Shown here: positions 24,526-33,825 of the stretch, in pieces | How positions within the stretch are numbered: the stretch's first letter is position 1 | Layout of the letters: every line of letters begins with the position of its first letter | NCBI GenBank assembly: GCA_948470065.1 | Contig: CAOKNO010000015.1 | Location: forward strand, 1-44,452 | Direction of reading: 5' to 3' | From: an uncultured Eubacterium sp. | GTDB lineage: Bacteria > Bacillota > Clostridia > Lachnospirales > Lachnospiraceae | DNA: 44,452 bases | Notes under the pieces: generated by a model | The model's database searches: none | Seen by the model: only the letters and a program-made list of their open reading frames with translations | Told to the model about the DNA's origin: nothing | Translations under genes and position numbers: made by a program

Positions 24526-26064
24526 TTATGCCGTCAGATCCATACTGTTTCCCTGTTCCGACATCATCTTTGCCCTAAGGCTCTCTTCTTCTGACATCTG
24601 GCCATCCAATTCCTCTAAACTGTTTAAGTTGAGGCTGCGCCTAGACGTTTTGCCCATCCCTGCTTGCTGCTGTTCCTGGGCAGGGCTCTGCTGGTTGCCT
24701 TCTAAGTTCCATTCAAACCCATGGCTTGCAACTGTAACCTCCACGGCTTCTACCTTTAGCCCCTGCTGGTTCATATTTTCCTTCAAAACAGCAATCTGGC
24801 TCTCCAACGCCTCTTTTACCGCCTCGTTCTGGGCTGCAAGCTGCGCGGTAATCTCGCCATGCCTGGAAACCACCTGCAAATATACCTTCCCTAAGTTTGC
24901 AGGGTTTAGCTGCATCTCAATGGAAGACTCTGCCTGTGTGACAACAACCCTAGTCATCTGGCTGATTTGGCGCATAATGGAATCTACATCCACTTTCGTC
25001 TGCACTACCGTCTGCGACACTTCCATTGCCTGTCCTTGATCGACTGCCTGAACGGTAGTATGGTATGTCACATGGCTTTGCTGCGTATCTGCCTTCTGCA
25101 AACTATCTGCACCCTCTTTGCCAGCCCCGGCGCTGCTCTCTTTCCCCTGGGAGGTATCATTTCCTGTTTCCTGCCCATCCACTGGCTCTTCCGGCGCAGC
25201 GACAGGCTGCTCTCCTTGTTCCTGTTCTCCTTGCGCTGCCTGCTGGACGGATTCTTGTTTTGCTTCCGGCGCCTTCGCCGCCTGCTGCGCAGCAGCCGCA
25301 TTCTGCTGCATTCCCTTTCCTTCTTCTGGGATTAGGGCTTTTCCCTCACCGTCTTCTTGCAGGGCTTCCATTTCCACATCTGTTTCTGTTTCAGGCTGTA
25401 ACATCTCCTCTGCCTGCGCTTCGCCGTTAGGGACAACCCCTTCTGCCTGCTGCCCTTGGGATTCCATCTGTTTCCATTGTCCTGCAAGGGCTTCTAGCCC
25501 TTCTGGCGTAAGGTTCAGTTCCGCCATCAGTTCCTTTGACAATTCCCCAACCTCTGACAGAAGCTCCTGAAATTCCCCGCTGATAAGCAGTTCGCCAGCT
25601 TCTTCCTTCCCTGTCAGGCCCATCACAAGCCCGGCAAGCTTCGAAGGATCAAATAAATCCAGCACGGTCAAGCCCATAGCCTCCATCTGCTCAACCACTT
25701 CTTCCTCTGGGATCCCAAGCTTTTCCGCCACTTCCTGGACAGCCTTTTTCTCAAAAGCTTCCAGCTTTTCCGCCGTTTCCTTTTGCAGTTCCCCTTTGCT
25801 ATCTGGGGCTTCCTTACGGACAATTGAACTTTCCCGGATTCCAGACTGGCTCATATTCTTCTCATAAGCCATATGGCTGGCTGACTCTTGTTTCGTCGGC
25901 GTTTTCAGGCTCCCCATGGAAAACAGATCCTGGCTGGCGCCCTTTGACGTCTGGCCAAATAACGAACCAAATGCAAGGCCGCTTTCTAGCGCCTTGTTCT
26001 GGGTATCCATCCGCTCTGAAACATTCAAAAGGGCTGCGATCTGGGATATCTTACTAGCTGTCAT
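24526..26064 (-). CDS. fliK: Flagellar hook-length control protein FliK
   Basis: FliK is the exported ruler that measures the hook and triggers the FlhB switch. The 512-residue product has a long low-complexity Gln/Glu/Ala-rich middle (about 190-340) and a conserved C-terminal domain (about 385-460) with SSIEMQLNPANLGKVYLQVV and LKENMNQQGLKVEAVEVTV. The start is the ATG at 26064 (MTASKISQIAAL), with GGAGG 7 bases upstream; two earlier in-frame starts overlap that site. The order MotE-like - fliK - flgD is standard. The low-complexity middle probably varies in length. Confidence 0.94.
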   Translation of the reverse strand: MTASKISQIAALLNVSERMDTQNKALESGLAFGSLFGQTSKGASQDLFSMGSLKTPTKQESASHMAYEKNMSQSGIRESSIVRKEAPDSKGELQKETAEKLEAFEKKAVQEVAEKLGIPEEEVVEQMEAMGLTVLDLFDPSKLAGLVMGLTGKEEAGELLISGEFQELLSEVGELSKELMAELNLTPEGLEALAGQWKQMESQGQQAEGVVPNGEAQAEEMLQPETETDVEMEALQEDGEGKALIPEEGKGMQQNAAAAQQAAKAPEAKQESVQQAAQGEQEQGEQPVAAPEEPVDGQETGNDTSQGKESSAGAGKEGADSLQKADTQQSHVTYHTTVQAVDQGQAMEVSQTVVQTKVDVDSIMRQISQMTRVVVTQAESSIEMQLNPANLGKVYLQVVSRHGEITAQLAAQNEAVKEALESQIAVLKENMNQQGLKVEAVEVTVASHGFEWNLEGNQQSPAQEQQQAGMGKTSRRSLNLNSLEELDGQMSEEESLRAKMMSEQGNSMDLTA

Positions 26065-26130
26065 TTCCATTCCTCCTTTCTTCATTAATATCTATGTATA
26101 TGATCCCAAAAAGGACCCTATACCCTGATT

Positions 26131-26994
26131 TTATTGCTGCTTCGCCGGCTTTGGCTCCATCATCTTCGTGATGCGCGCCGCTGTTTCCGCGCTCATGGCT
26201 GCAAGGATATTCCCTCTTGACGACGTATCCATATTCTGAAGGATCTTCGTCACTAGCTGCAGATCGTCCGTCATTGCTTCCATAATCGCCGCTGCCTGCT
26301 TCGGCTTCATTTCAGAATACGTTGTAGCGTACTCTTCAATCTTGGAATCCGCCTCCTGCTGCTGTACTACCTGCTTATATAGGATCTCAGCGTTTGCAGG
26401 ATCAATGCTCTCATAATAAGCCTTATATTCCGATATATCGGGTGCATTCTCATTGAACACAACCTCTTGGTAAAACTTCGTTTTCTCATCTTCAAAAGCA
26501 GACTGCTCATTTTCAAACTCCTGCAGGCGCTTCACCTCTTCTTGCAGCTGGGCTACCTGTTCCGAGCTTCCATCTGTCTTAGACTGGGCGTCCGACAGTT
26601 CCACTTCCAATTCCTTGATCCGTGCAATGGCGTCGTCTAAAGTACTGTACGGATACTGGGCGTCTACAACCGGCTTCTCTTCTTCCTCTGTTTCCGGTAA
26701 TATCTTATTAATATAAGGGACGTCCTTCAAGACCGGGTACAATACGGTAGAACCGAACCCGCCAATATCCATTTTAATAATCAATGCCAGGATCCCAAGC
26801 CAAATCGCAATAAAAACAAAGGTTGCCGCAATAATCGCCAGCTTGCTCCCGCCGCTTTCTTCTTCCTGCGGCATATCAGCCTGCAGTTCCTTCTGCTGTT
26901 TCTTCTCTGCCTTCTTCTTAGCCCGTTCCGCCTTCTTCTGGGCCTTCTTATCTAAGGCTTCCGCCCCGTCCTGCTCCAGGATTTCTTCTTCCAT
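26131..26994 (-). CDS. MotE/YlxF-family flagellar protein
   Basis: The 287-residue product has a Lys/Glu/Ala-rich cytoplasmic N-terminus (1-50), one membrane helix (about 52-73), a coiled-coil (about 115-165) and a C-terminal domain of about 65 residues (YSEMKPKQAAAIMEAMTDDL to ETAARITKMMEP) that resembles the MgtE N-terminal domain. This matches MotE/YlxF proteins, which occupy the slot between fliJ and fliK in Firmicutes and act as a stator-linked or export-linked chaperone in other bacteria. It is expected outside the membrane after the single span. The function is inferred. Confidence 0.85.
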   Translation of the reverse strand: MEEEILEQDGAEALDKKAQKKAERAKKKAEKKQQKELQADMPQEEESGGSKLAIIAATFVFIAIWLGILALIIKMDIGGFGSTVLYPVLKDVPYINKILPETEEEEKPVVDAQYPYSTLDDAIARIKELEVELSDAQSKTDGSSEQVAQLQEEVKRLQEFENEQSAFEDEKTKFYQEVVFNENAPDISEYKAYYESIDPANAEILYKQVVQQQEADSKIEEYATTYSEMKPKQAAAIMEAMTDDLQLVTKILQNMDTSSRGNILAAMSAETAARITKMMEPKPAKQQ

Positions 26995-27008
26995 TCAAAT
27001 CCACCACC

Positions 27009-27458
27009 TTACTCTTCTTCTAATTGGCTATGGGTAAAACTTACCAACTCATCCACTTCTTTGCTCTCTTCCTTTATCAGTTCCTTTTTGAAGCCTTCAA
27101 AAGCCTTTTCCTTTAAGATCTCATGCGTCTTACGTTCCACCATCACTTCCTGTAAGCGTTTCCTTGCTGTCTCGACATTCCGTTCCGCTACATGGACTGC
27201 AACCGCCTGGTTCCGGATTGCCCCTTTCATGGTATCAATTGCCGTCCGGTTCACCTTGATTTCCCGGACATCCAGCCTGTCCATGACAAGTTCCTTTGCC
27301 CTATGCTCGTAACTGGCTTTCCTCTGGCGCAGGGCTTTTAATTTTTCCTCCTCCGTATTCAGCTTTGCCGCCGCCGCTGAGAACGAACTCCTCGCCTGCC
27401 CTTCTAGTTTGGATTTGATATCCAGGATATTCTGCATCTTATATGCAAACTTCACCAT
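27009..27458 (-). CDS. fliJ: Flagellar export protein FliJ
   Basis: FliJ is the central coiled-coil stalk of the export ATPase. The 149-residue product is almost wholly helical: MVKFAYKMQNILDIKSKLEG at the start, then heptad-like Glu/Lys/Arg-rich helices and an acidic end (HSQLEEE). AAGGAGC precedes the ATG. It follows fliI with a 58-base gap. Sequence conservation of FliJ is low; size, coiled-coil and location decide the call. Confidence 0.92.
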   Translation of the reverse strand: MVKFAYKMQNILDIKSKLEGQARSSFSAAAAKLNTEEEKLKALRQRKASYEHRAKELVMDRLDVREIKVNRTAIDTMKGAIRNQAVAVHVAERNVETARKRLQEVMVERKTHEILKEKAFEGFKKELIKEESKEVDELVSFTHSQLEEE

Positions 27459-27516
27459 AATTCCATGCTCCTTCTTGCAATCAGGACGCTACAGCCTGCT
27501 TCCTTCCGCCGCCGTG

Positions 27517-28821
27517 TCAGAACAACCCTTCTAGCATAGTTATGATTTCTTCTAAGGAAAATTTATCGTGGGTTTCTTGCAGCAAAAATTCATTTACTGA
27601 TTCTATCTTTTCGATTGCATAGTCAATATTTTTGTTGGATCCTTGCTTATAAGCTCCGATATTAATCAGATCCTCTGCTTCCTGGTAAGTCGCCAGCACA
27701 TTCTTAAGCTTTCCTGCCGCCCCTTTATGCTCTTCATCTGCAATGGAACTCATTACACGGGAAATACTCTGCAATACGTCAATTGCAGGGTAATGGTTCT
27801 TATGGGCAAGCTTCCGGTCCAGCATGATATGCCCATCTAAAATGCTTCGGGCAGTATCTGTAATCGGCTCATTGAAGTCATCTCCATCTACGAGGACGGT
27901 ATACAGCCCGGTAATGGAACCTTTGTCTGAATTGCCTGCACGCTCTAACAGCTTTGGCATCTCCGAATAAACGCTGGGCGGATATCCTCTGGTCACAGGC
28001 GGCTCCCCCGATGCCAAGCCAATCTCACGCTGCGCCATGGAAAAACGTGTCAGGGAGTCCATCATCAGAAGCACATCCTTCCCCTGATCCCGGAAATACT
28101 CTGCAATCGCGGTCGCCGTCTTCGCCGCATTGCGCCGGAGCAGCGCAGGACGGTCGGAAGTAGCCACAATCACAACCGACCGCCGCATACCTTCTTCCCC
28201 CATATCCCGCTCAATAAACTCCCTTACTTCCCTTCCACGTTCCCCAATCAAGGCAATCACGTTGATATCCGCCTTTGTGTTCCGGGCAAACATGCCAAGA
28301 AGCGTGCTCTTGCCCACGCCGGATCCGGCAAAAATGCCAATCCTCTGCCCTTTCCCCACGGTAATCAGGCCATCCACCGCCTTTACGCCCAAAGGAAGCA
28401 CCTCATTGATAATAATGCGTTCCATCGGATCCGGCGGCGGGGCGTCTACCGGGTACTCTTCCCGTAGCGTCAACGCGTCAATGTCCGTAGGCCTTCCCAT
28501 GCCGTCTAACGTATGCCCCAGCATTTCCTCTCCTACTAAAACAGACAAAGGATGTCCCGTATTCTCTACGATACATCCTACGCCCAATCCTTCCACGCTC
28601 TCATAAGGCATAAGGAGTAGTCTTTTATCCCGGAACCCTACTACTTCTGCCATAATAGAGATATCTTTTCTTTGGTCAATAATAATACGGCACAAGTCAT
28701 TCAATTTGGCGTTCGGCCCAACGGACTCAATCGTAAGGCCTACGATTTTTACCACTTTCCCCAGATGTCTATAATGATTCTGCTCTGTCAGTTGATAATA
28801 CTTTTCCAAATGATATGTCAC
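27517..28821 (-). CDS. fliI: Flagellar export ATPase FliI
   Basis: FliI hydrolyses ATP to unfold and deliver export substrates. The 434-residue product has Walker A GSGVGKST (166-173), ALIGERGREVREF just after it, Walker B VLLMMDSLTRFSMAQREIGL and a beta-barrel N-terminal domain. The start is a GTG (28821) with GAGGAAG upstream; no ATG fits the family N-terminus better. It is 12 bases behind fliH, its partner. Length is normal. Confidence 0.97.
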   Translation of the reverse strand: MTYHLEKYYQLTEQNHYRHLGKVVKIVGLTIESVGPNAKLNDLCRIIIDQRKDISIMAEVVGFRDKRLLLMPYESVEGLGVGCIVENTGHPLSVLVGEEMLGHTLDGMGRPTDIDALTLREEYPVDAPPPDPMERIIINEVLPLGVKAVDGLITVGKGQRIGIFAGSGVGKSTLLGMFARNTKADINVIALIGERGREVREFIERDMGEEGMRRSVVIVATSDRPALLRRNAAKTATAIAEYFRDQGKDVLLMMDSLTRFSMAQREIGLASGEPPVTRGYPPSVYSEMPKLLERAGNSDKGSITGLYTVLVDGDDFNEPITDTARSILDGHIMLDRKLAHKNHYPAIDVLQSISRVMSSIADEEHKGAAGKLKNVLATYQEAEDLINIGAYKQGSNKNIDYAIEKIESVNEFLLQETHDKFSLEEIITMLEGLF

Positions 28822-28833
28822 GTTATCTCTTCC

Positions 28834-29646
28834 TCACAAACTTAATGCACGCAGCGCTTTTACCAAATGCCCAAGCTGGACATCCAGCCCGCAGTCAAAT
28901 ACACCGGAATCCGTTTCTATCATGCACTGCCGTTCCTTTAAGGCTGCATCCGCCATGATCTCCACATTCACGGCGTCCCCAACCCGTTTTACAATCTCAT
29001 CTTTCTGAGCATCCACAAATTCGTAGTCCTTCAAGCTCACCCTTACCTGGAAGTCCTTCGTCCCTTCTGCATTCAACACCACGCGTTCAATCAGATACAG
29101 CAGGATTTCCTTCTGGTCGTCAAACTGCACATGGAATACCTTTTCAAACACATCTGCGACGATATCCACCAGATAAGGCTCCAATTCCTCAACCTTCTGC
29201 CTATAATCCTCTTCAAACTGGCTGCGCTCTGCTTCTAACTCCTGCATCCGCTGTTCCAAAGCTGTTTGGGCTTTGGCTTCCCCTTCTGCCAGCCCGGCGT
29301 TATATCCTTCCTGCTTTGCCTGCGCCAAGAGGCCTTTTGCCTGCTCCTTGGCCTCTTCTAGGATCCCTTCTGCCTGCTGTGAAGCAGCGGCCAGCGTTGC
29401 TTCTGCTTCCTCCTGGGCTTTCTGCAAGGCTTCCTCTGGGCGGATAACGGTTTCTTCCTTTGGAACCGCTTCCACCTCTTCCACCTGCAGCCCAGCTATG
29501 AAGCCATCCACGCCCGCCTGAGCCCCAACAGGCATAAACTGCTGTTCCAGTTCCTGCATCCTGGCTTCTATTTTGCTGTTCGAATTAATAATCCTCGTGC
29601 TGTCATTGCGGGCAACGGTAAACCTTTGCTTATATAAATTAGACAA
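28834..29646 (-). CDS. fliH: Flagellar assembly protein FliH
   Basis: FliH binds and regulates FliI. The product (270 residues) has a short N-terminus (SNLYKQRFTV), a long Ala/Glu/Gln-rich coiled-coil (about 75-165, including ATLAAASQQAEGILEEAKEQ) and a C-terminal FliH/VATPase-E-like domain (about 175-270). I choose the TTG at 29646 because a perfect GGAGGTGA lies 8 bases upstream; the frame could also start at a GTG 12 bases earlier, which would use part of the same purine stretch. Either way it overlaps the end of fliG (8 or 20 bases), so coupling is likely. Confidence 0.9.
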   Translation of the reverse strand: MSNLYKQRFTVARNDSTRIINSNSKIEARMQELEQQFMPVGAQAGVDGFIAGLQVEEVEAVPKEETVIRPEEALQKAQEEAEATLAAASQQAEGILEEAKEQAKGLLAQAKQEGYNAGLAEGEAKAQTALEQRMQELEAERSQFEEDYRQKVEELEPYLVDIVADVFEKVFHVQFDDQKEILLYLIERVVLNAEGTKDFQVRVSLKDYEFVDAQKDEIVKRVGDAVNVEIMADAALKERQCMIETDSGVFDCGLDVQLGHLVKALRALSL

Positions 29647-30643
29647 CGATCTCGTCACCTCCGCCTCTGGAGATTACAATTTCTGCAGAATCTTCCAGCT
29701 TACGTATAATACCTACAATCTTCTGCTGAGCCTCTTCTACGTCCTTCATACGGACAGGCCCCATAAATTCCATATCTTCTTTAATCATTGCGGCCAGACG
29801 TTTGGACAAGTTCTTAAAGATTGCGTTCTGGACATCCTCATTCGCCGCCTTCAATGCAACGCCCAAGTCATTGTTATCCACATCACGCAGCACGCGCTGG
29901 ATCGCCCTGTCATCCAGAAGCAGGATATCTTCAAATACGAACATCTTCTTGCGGATTTCATCTGCCAGTTCTGGCTCTTCGATTTCAAGCGTTTCCATAA
30001 TATGTTTCTCTGTAGCACGGTCTACGGTATTCAAAATAGAAACAATCGCATCTACACCGCCCACAATCGTATAATCCTGGTTCACCAACGTAGAAAGCTT
30101 CCGTTCCAACACTCGCTCCACTTCCTTTATCACATCCGGGGACGTCCGGTCCATCATCGCAATACGTTTTGCTACATCCGCCTGCTTCTCCGGCACCAGG
30201 GAACTGATAATCATAGACGCCTGCCCTGCGGATAAATAAGATAAAATCATTGCAATCGTCTGCGGGTGCTCATCCTGTATAAAGTTCAAAAGCTGCGCCG
30301 GATCCGTCTTGCGCACAAACTCGAACGGACGTACCTGCAAGGACGCCGTAAGCTTGGAGATAACGCCCTGCGCCTTCTCTTCGCCCAGCGCTTTCTCCAG
30401 CAATTCCTTCGCATAGCCAATCCCGCCCTCTGCAATATACTGCTGCGCCAGGCAGACCTGATAGAACTCATTGAGCACATCTTCCTTGCTCTGTGGGGAA
30501 ATGCTTCTGGTATTCGCAATCTCCAACGTCAATTCTTCAATTTCTTCTTCTTTCAGGTGCTTAAAAATAGAAGCAGACTTCTCCGGGCCCAAAGCAATCA
30601 ATAAGATTGCCGCCTTCTGAACGCCATTATATTCTTCCGCCAT
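29639..30643 (-). CDS. fliG: Flagellar motor switch protein FliG
   Basis: FliG connects the MS ring (FliF) with the C ring and receives torque from MotA. The 334-residue product has N-terminal (QKAAILLIALGPEKSASIFK), middle (LNFIQDEHPQTIAMILSYL, the EHPQ motif) and C-terminal domains with the charged torque helix (LLDDRAIQRVLRDVDNNDLG). The ATG follows fliF by 2 bases with GGAG inside the fliF end. Length is normal. Confidence 0.98.
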   Translation of the reverse strand: MAEEYNGVQKAAILLIALGPEKSASIFKHLKEEEIEELTLEIANTRSISPQSKEDVLNEFYQVCLAQQYIAEGGIGYAKELLEKALGEEKAQGVISKLTASLQVRPFEFVRKTDPAQLLNFIQDEHPQTIAMILSYLSAGQASMIISSLVPEKQADVAKRIAMMDRTSPDVIKEVERVLERKLSTLVNQDYTIVGGVDAIVSILNTVDRATEKHIMETLEIEEPELADEIRKKMFVFEDILLLDDRAIQRVLRDVDNNDLGVALKAANEDVQNAIFKNLSKRLAAMIKEDMEFMGPVRMKDVEEAQQKIVGIIRKLEDSAEIVISRGGGDEIVV

Positions 30644-30645
30644 AG

Positions 30646-32256
30646 CTAACTCCAGTCTTCATTCAACCAATTCCGAAGCAATGATGCCACCGCTTCCGGA
30701 TTCTCATCTACAAACTTCTCTATCAAAATACGGGTTTCTGATTTCTCAGAAAATCCAATGTCTTCCAAAGATTCTTCCTCTGCCTCTTTTGTCGTAGCAA
30801 GCAAGGTCTCTACAGAAAGCTCAGGCTCAGGCTCCACAACTTCCTGTTCCTTCCTGGTGCTGCGGAATACCACATAGCCGAGCATCAGCATAATCAGTAC
30901 GGCAATGATAACCGGAAGGTAATCGAAAACATCACGGCCGCTGCCGTCTGAATATTCAAAAAACGGGATCTCATAAACAACAGCAGATACTCGTTCCTGC
31001 GCGAACCCAGTCGCACTGGCAATCATCGGTATGAAATCCGGATCCAGATCCAGCTTCCGTTTCTCCCGGTTTGCAGCTACAAATTCATCGAATGTCATAT
31101 TGTCCAGTTCACCGCTTGCCCGCAGCGCATCTTCACTGTAATAGACATGCTGGTTCGCAACGACCGCAATGGAAGAGTTCTCATAATCAACCCCTCCAAC
31201 CCCGCCGTTCCGTTCAATAATACGTTCGCTGGTGTTATAGTTCTCATTCAATTCTGACGTTGACTGGCTTGATTCCGCGCCGTCCGGCATGGTATATGTA
31301 GTATCTTCCTGGTTCGCGTCTGTCCCAGGCGTACCTCCGTCCCCCCCTGCGCTTTCTGACTCAAACGTCCTTCTGCTGGCAACCGGGCCATGGTCTTCTT
31401 CGCCGTCAATATAATACTGGTGATCTGTTTCCTTCGTCTCACTGAAGCTGATGTTTAAGTTCAGCCCAACAGATACGCTGTCGTATATATTCGTGCCCAA
31501 TACCACATCCTTTACCTGGCTCTTTACCATGCTCTCCGCCTTCGACTTATAGGAAAGCTGGGTACTTGCGCTGCCCATCGCAGTCGCTGAATCCCCTCCG
31601 GAGAACAGCATATTCCCCTTTGTATCCATAATGGAAATATCATCGGTATTATCATTGCCAATCGCAGTCGCTATCCACTTGGCCAGCCCGGCTGCAACAT
31701 CCTCATCCATCTCGCCAGAAAGCGAGAGCGATACAGCCGCATAGGAATCCTCGTTTAACGCCAGGACGGTCCCGTCGTCTACTGGCAGATTCAGGTTCAC
31801 GGTAGCGTTATCTACGGCATCAAGCTGTTCCAAATCCTCTTCTAACTGCTCTTCTAGATATTTCTGGTAACGCTTCGACTTATCCGATTCCGTCGTACCC
31901 AAACCGCCTTCAAATACATTTTCCAAGCCATAAGAAGATGCAGGGATCCCATTTTGCCCTAACAAAATAGAAGCGTTCGCCCGATCCTCTGACCGCACCC
32001 GGAAATCCAGGCCGTCGCTTGACATCTCATATTTAATGTCCTCGCCTTCAAACAGTTCCTTTACCTGCGCCGCTTCCTTTGCGTCCTCACAGCTTCGGAT
32101 CGGCACCATGGTCGGCGTAGTCAATACTTTGGCGACAAATGCCATCGCCAATGCAAATACAACGGCAATACTTGCAATCAATGTTTTCTGTTTTACCGAA
32201 AATTTATTCCACCATTCCAACAGCCGTTTTGGAATGTCCCTAATCTTTTCCTGCAT
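30646..32256 (-). CDS. fliF: Flagellar MS-ring protein FliF
   Basis: FliF forms the membrane ring on which the basal body is built. The 536-residue product has an N-terminal membrane helix (about 24-45), ring-building motifs 1 and 2 (about 50-230, with ANASILLGQNGIPASSYGLE), a Ser/Thr/Gly/Asp-rich variable stretch (about 290-345), a second membrane helix (about 445-466) and a short C-terminal FliG-binding tail rich in Glu. GTAGGAG precedes the ATG. Confidence 0.97.
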   Translation of the reverse strand: MQEKIRDIPKRLLEWWNKFSVKQKTLIASIAVVFALAMAFVAKVLTTPTMVPIRSCEDAKEAAQVKELFEGEDIKYEMSSDGLDFRVRSEDRANASILLGQNGIPASSYGLENVFEGGLGTTESDKSKRYQKYLEEQLEEDLEQLDAVDNATVNLNLPVDDGTVLALNEDSYAAVSLSLSGEMDEDVAAGLAKWIATAIGNDNTDDISIMDTKGNMLFSGGDSATAMGSASTQLSYKSKAESMVKSQVKDVVLGTNIYDSVSVGLNLNISFSETKETDHQYYIDGEEDHGPVASRRTFESESAGGDGGTPGTDANQEDTTYTMPDGAESSQSTSELNENYNTSERIIERNGGVGGVDYENSSIAVVANQHVYYSEDALRASGELDNMTFDEFVAANREKRKLDLDPDFIPMIASATGFAQERVSAVVYEIPFFEYSDGSGRDVFDYLPVIIAVLIMLMLGYVVFRSTRKEQEVVEPEPELSVETLLATTKEAEEESLEDIGFSEKSETRILIEKFVDENPEAVASLLRNWLNEDWS

Positions 32257-32301
32257 GTGATTCTCCTACCCATCAATTTAATGTAACAGTTCCCAACAAC
32301 G

Positions 32302-32616
32302 TTAAATCTGCATATTCATAATCTCTTTATATGCCTCAATAACCTTGTCCCGGACTGTGATAGCATAATTCAAAGCAATATCTGCTTTTTCCTGGATGTC
32401 CATTAAATCATGGGTATTCGTCATATATCCAAGCATAAACCCCATCTCCGCCTCTTCCGCCTTATTCTGGGCGTCATTGGCTGCCTTCACCATATCGACC
32501 GCCGACTGCAGGATATCCTCAAACCCTTCTTCCTCCTGTATCCCGGCCTGCTTGCTGGCCTCCATGGCATTCTTAATATACTCTGACGTGACACTATGTA
32601 ACGATGAAATATCCAT
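32302..32616 (-). CDS. fliE: Flagellar hook-basal body protein FliE
   Basis: FliE is the first exported rod-base protein that joins the MS ring to the rod. The 104-residue product has the FliE pattern: acidic helix GFEDILQSAVDMVKAANDAQ, then MGFMLGYMTNTHDLMDIQEK and ADIALNYAITVRDKVIEAYK with EIMNMQI at the end. The start is the ATG at 32616, with GGAGG 8 bases upstream; a TTG 6 bases before it is too close to that site. It follows flgC as usual. Confidence 0.96.
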   Translation of the reverse strand: MDISSLHSVTSEYIKNAMEASKQAGIQEEEGFEDILQSAVDMVKAANDAQNKAEEAEMGFMLGYMTNTHDLMDIQEKADIALNYAITVRDKVIEAYKEIMNMQI

Positions 32617-32670
32617 CCTCAAAGCCTCCTCTGACTATCTTATGATGTAACCATTGAACTATGATACAGG

Positions 32671-33111
32671 CTATTTACCAAGCTCTAAGCCCTTCAACGC
32701 CATTGCCTTACTCGTCTCAAACGCTGTCACATTCGCCTCAAAAGACCGGCTGGCGTCAATCATATTCGTCATTTCTGTAATGATATTCACATTCGGATAC
32801 GACACGTATCCATTTTCATCCGCATCTGGATGGGATGGATCGTATTTCATAATAAAGTCGGAATTTGTATCCTCCTTCACCTCAGATACCTTAACCCCAT
32901 TCCCTACGTAGGCCTCCCTGGTATTCTGCAAGACCCTGCTGAACGGCGTCACGTTCTTCTCCTGGAACGTCACAATCTTACGCCGGTAAGGCGTCCCATC
33001 CTCCGTCCTCGTCGTCGTCACATTCGCAACGTTTTCTGAAATCACATCCATACGGAACCGCTGTGCCGTCATACCGGATGTATTGATATTAAATGACTGA
33101 AATAATGACAT
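32671..33111 (-). CDS. flgC: Flagellar proximal rod protein FlgC
   Basis: FlgC is a proximal rod subunit. The 146-residue product begins MSLFQSFNINTSGMTAQRFR with the rod/hook axial helix (DVISENVANVTTTRTEDGTP) and ends SFEANVTAFETSKAMALKGL, the typical C-terminal axial motif. The start is the ATG at 33111 with GGGAGG 8 bases upstream; the 13 extra residues possible upstream do not fit the family. It lies 49 bases after flgB. Confidence 0.97.
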   Translation of the reverse strand: MSLFQSFNINTSGMTAQRFRMDVISENVANVTTTRTEDGTPYRRKIVTFQEKNVTPFSRVLQNTREAYVGNGVKVSEVKEDTNSDFIMKYDPSHPDADENGYVSYPNVNIITEMTNMIDASRSFEANVTAFETSKAMALKGLELGK

Positions 33112-33160
33112 CTCTCTGCCTCCCTGCTCCCTGAAATCCCAAAAGGCCAAGCCGCGTTCC

Positions 33161-33550
33161 CTACTTAATCACGCTCTTAATCCTCTGGTACTCTTTCGTC
33201 ATGCTATCGACTATCGCATTATAATTGATCCGGTTCGAAATCAACGCTGCCTGTTCCTGTTCCGGATCCACATTATTCTTATCCATGCGGTACGAATATC
33301 CTTCAGCGTCTGTATAAATCCCTACGTCCAGATGATCCATATGCAGGTCGCTGACCTTCTCATCTAACGAAACATACTTAAACTTTGAAAGTTCCCTCTT
33401 AAGCGTCCCCTCAAAATCTACATCCTGCCGTTTGTATCCTGGCGTATCATCATTCGCAATGTTATTGCTGATCGCTGTTTCCCGCAGCCAGGATGCATCC
33501 GCGCCCTTATTGAGCACATCAATATAATCATATATGCCACTGGTTAACAT
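33161..33550 (-). CDS. flgB: Flagellar proximal rod protein FlgB
   Basis: FlgB is the first proximal rod subunit and the first gene of the operon. The 129-residue product has SWLRETAISNNIANDDTPGY with KRQDVDFEGTLKREL, the FlgB axial motif, and a C-terminal helix (ALISNRINYNAIVDSMTKEY). The start is the ATG at 33550, with AAGGAG about 11 bases upstream; an earlier GTG would include that site. Its promoter is at 33633-33662. Confidence 0.97.
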   Translation of the reverse strand: MLTSGIYDYIDVLNKGADASWLRETAISNNIANDDTPGYKRQDVDFEGTLKRELSKFKYVSLDEKVSDLHMDHLDVGIYTDAEGYSYRMDKNNVDPEQEQAALISNRINYNAIVDSMTKEYQRIKSVIK

Positions 33551-33632
33551 GCTGAATCCTACTCCTTCCACTGAATTTAAACCTTCTCTTATCTTTCAAA
33601 TAATCGCTAATAACGAATCCACATTTCTTCTT

Positions 33633-33662
33633 ATTATAAATTATGTTGCTATGTATTTGCAA
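33633..33662 (-). promoter_or_regulatory. Sigma-A-type promoter of the fla/che operon
   Basis: On the minus strand TTGCAA (33657-33662), an 18-base spacer and TATAAT (33633-33638). The predicted start, near 33626, gives a leader of about 75 bases before flgB. The A/T-rich stretch upstream fits an UP element. It is the only strong promoter I see in front of the operon. Confidence 0.8.
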
Positions 33663-33734
33663 GCCCTTTTTTTCGATTTCTGAGACTTTTCACAACAAGA
33701 AAGCCATGTAAAAAATGGAAAAACACGCTATACG

Positions 33735-33756
33735 GGCTCGCCCGGCGCAACGAGCC
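33735..33756 (-). other. GC-rich hairpin in the codY-flgB gap
   Basis: GGCTCG (33735-33740) and CGAGCC (33751-33756) form a 6-bp stem with a 10-base GC-rich loop. Direct copies of ATGCACC lie nearby at 33770-33776 and 33793-33799. This part of the gap is much richer in G and C than its surroundings and may be a dispersed non-coding element. Confidence 0.4.
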
Positions 33757-33825
33757 ATGCCGCAAGCATATGCACCGCCCCATAGTATCACGATGCACCC
33801 CCCTGTCCCTAGCCCCTTTTACGTA

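Noticed and set aside
33680-33700. CodY-box-like sequence upstream of the fla/che promoter
   Set aside because: The best alignment (around GTCTCAGAAATC on the minus strand) has five mismatches to the 15-base consensus, as expected by chance in AT-rich DNA.
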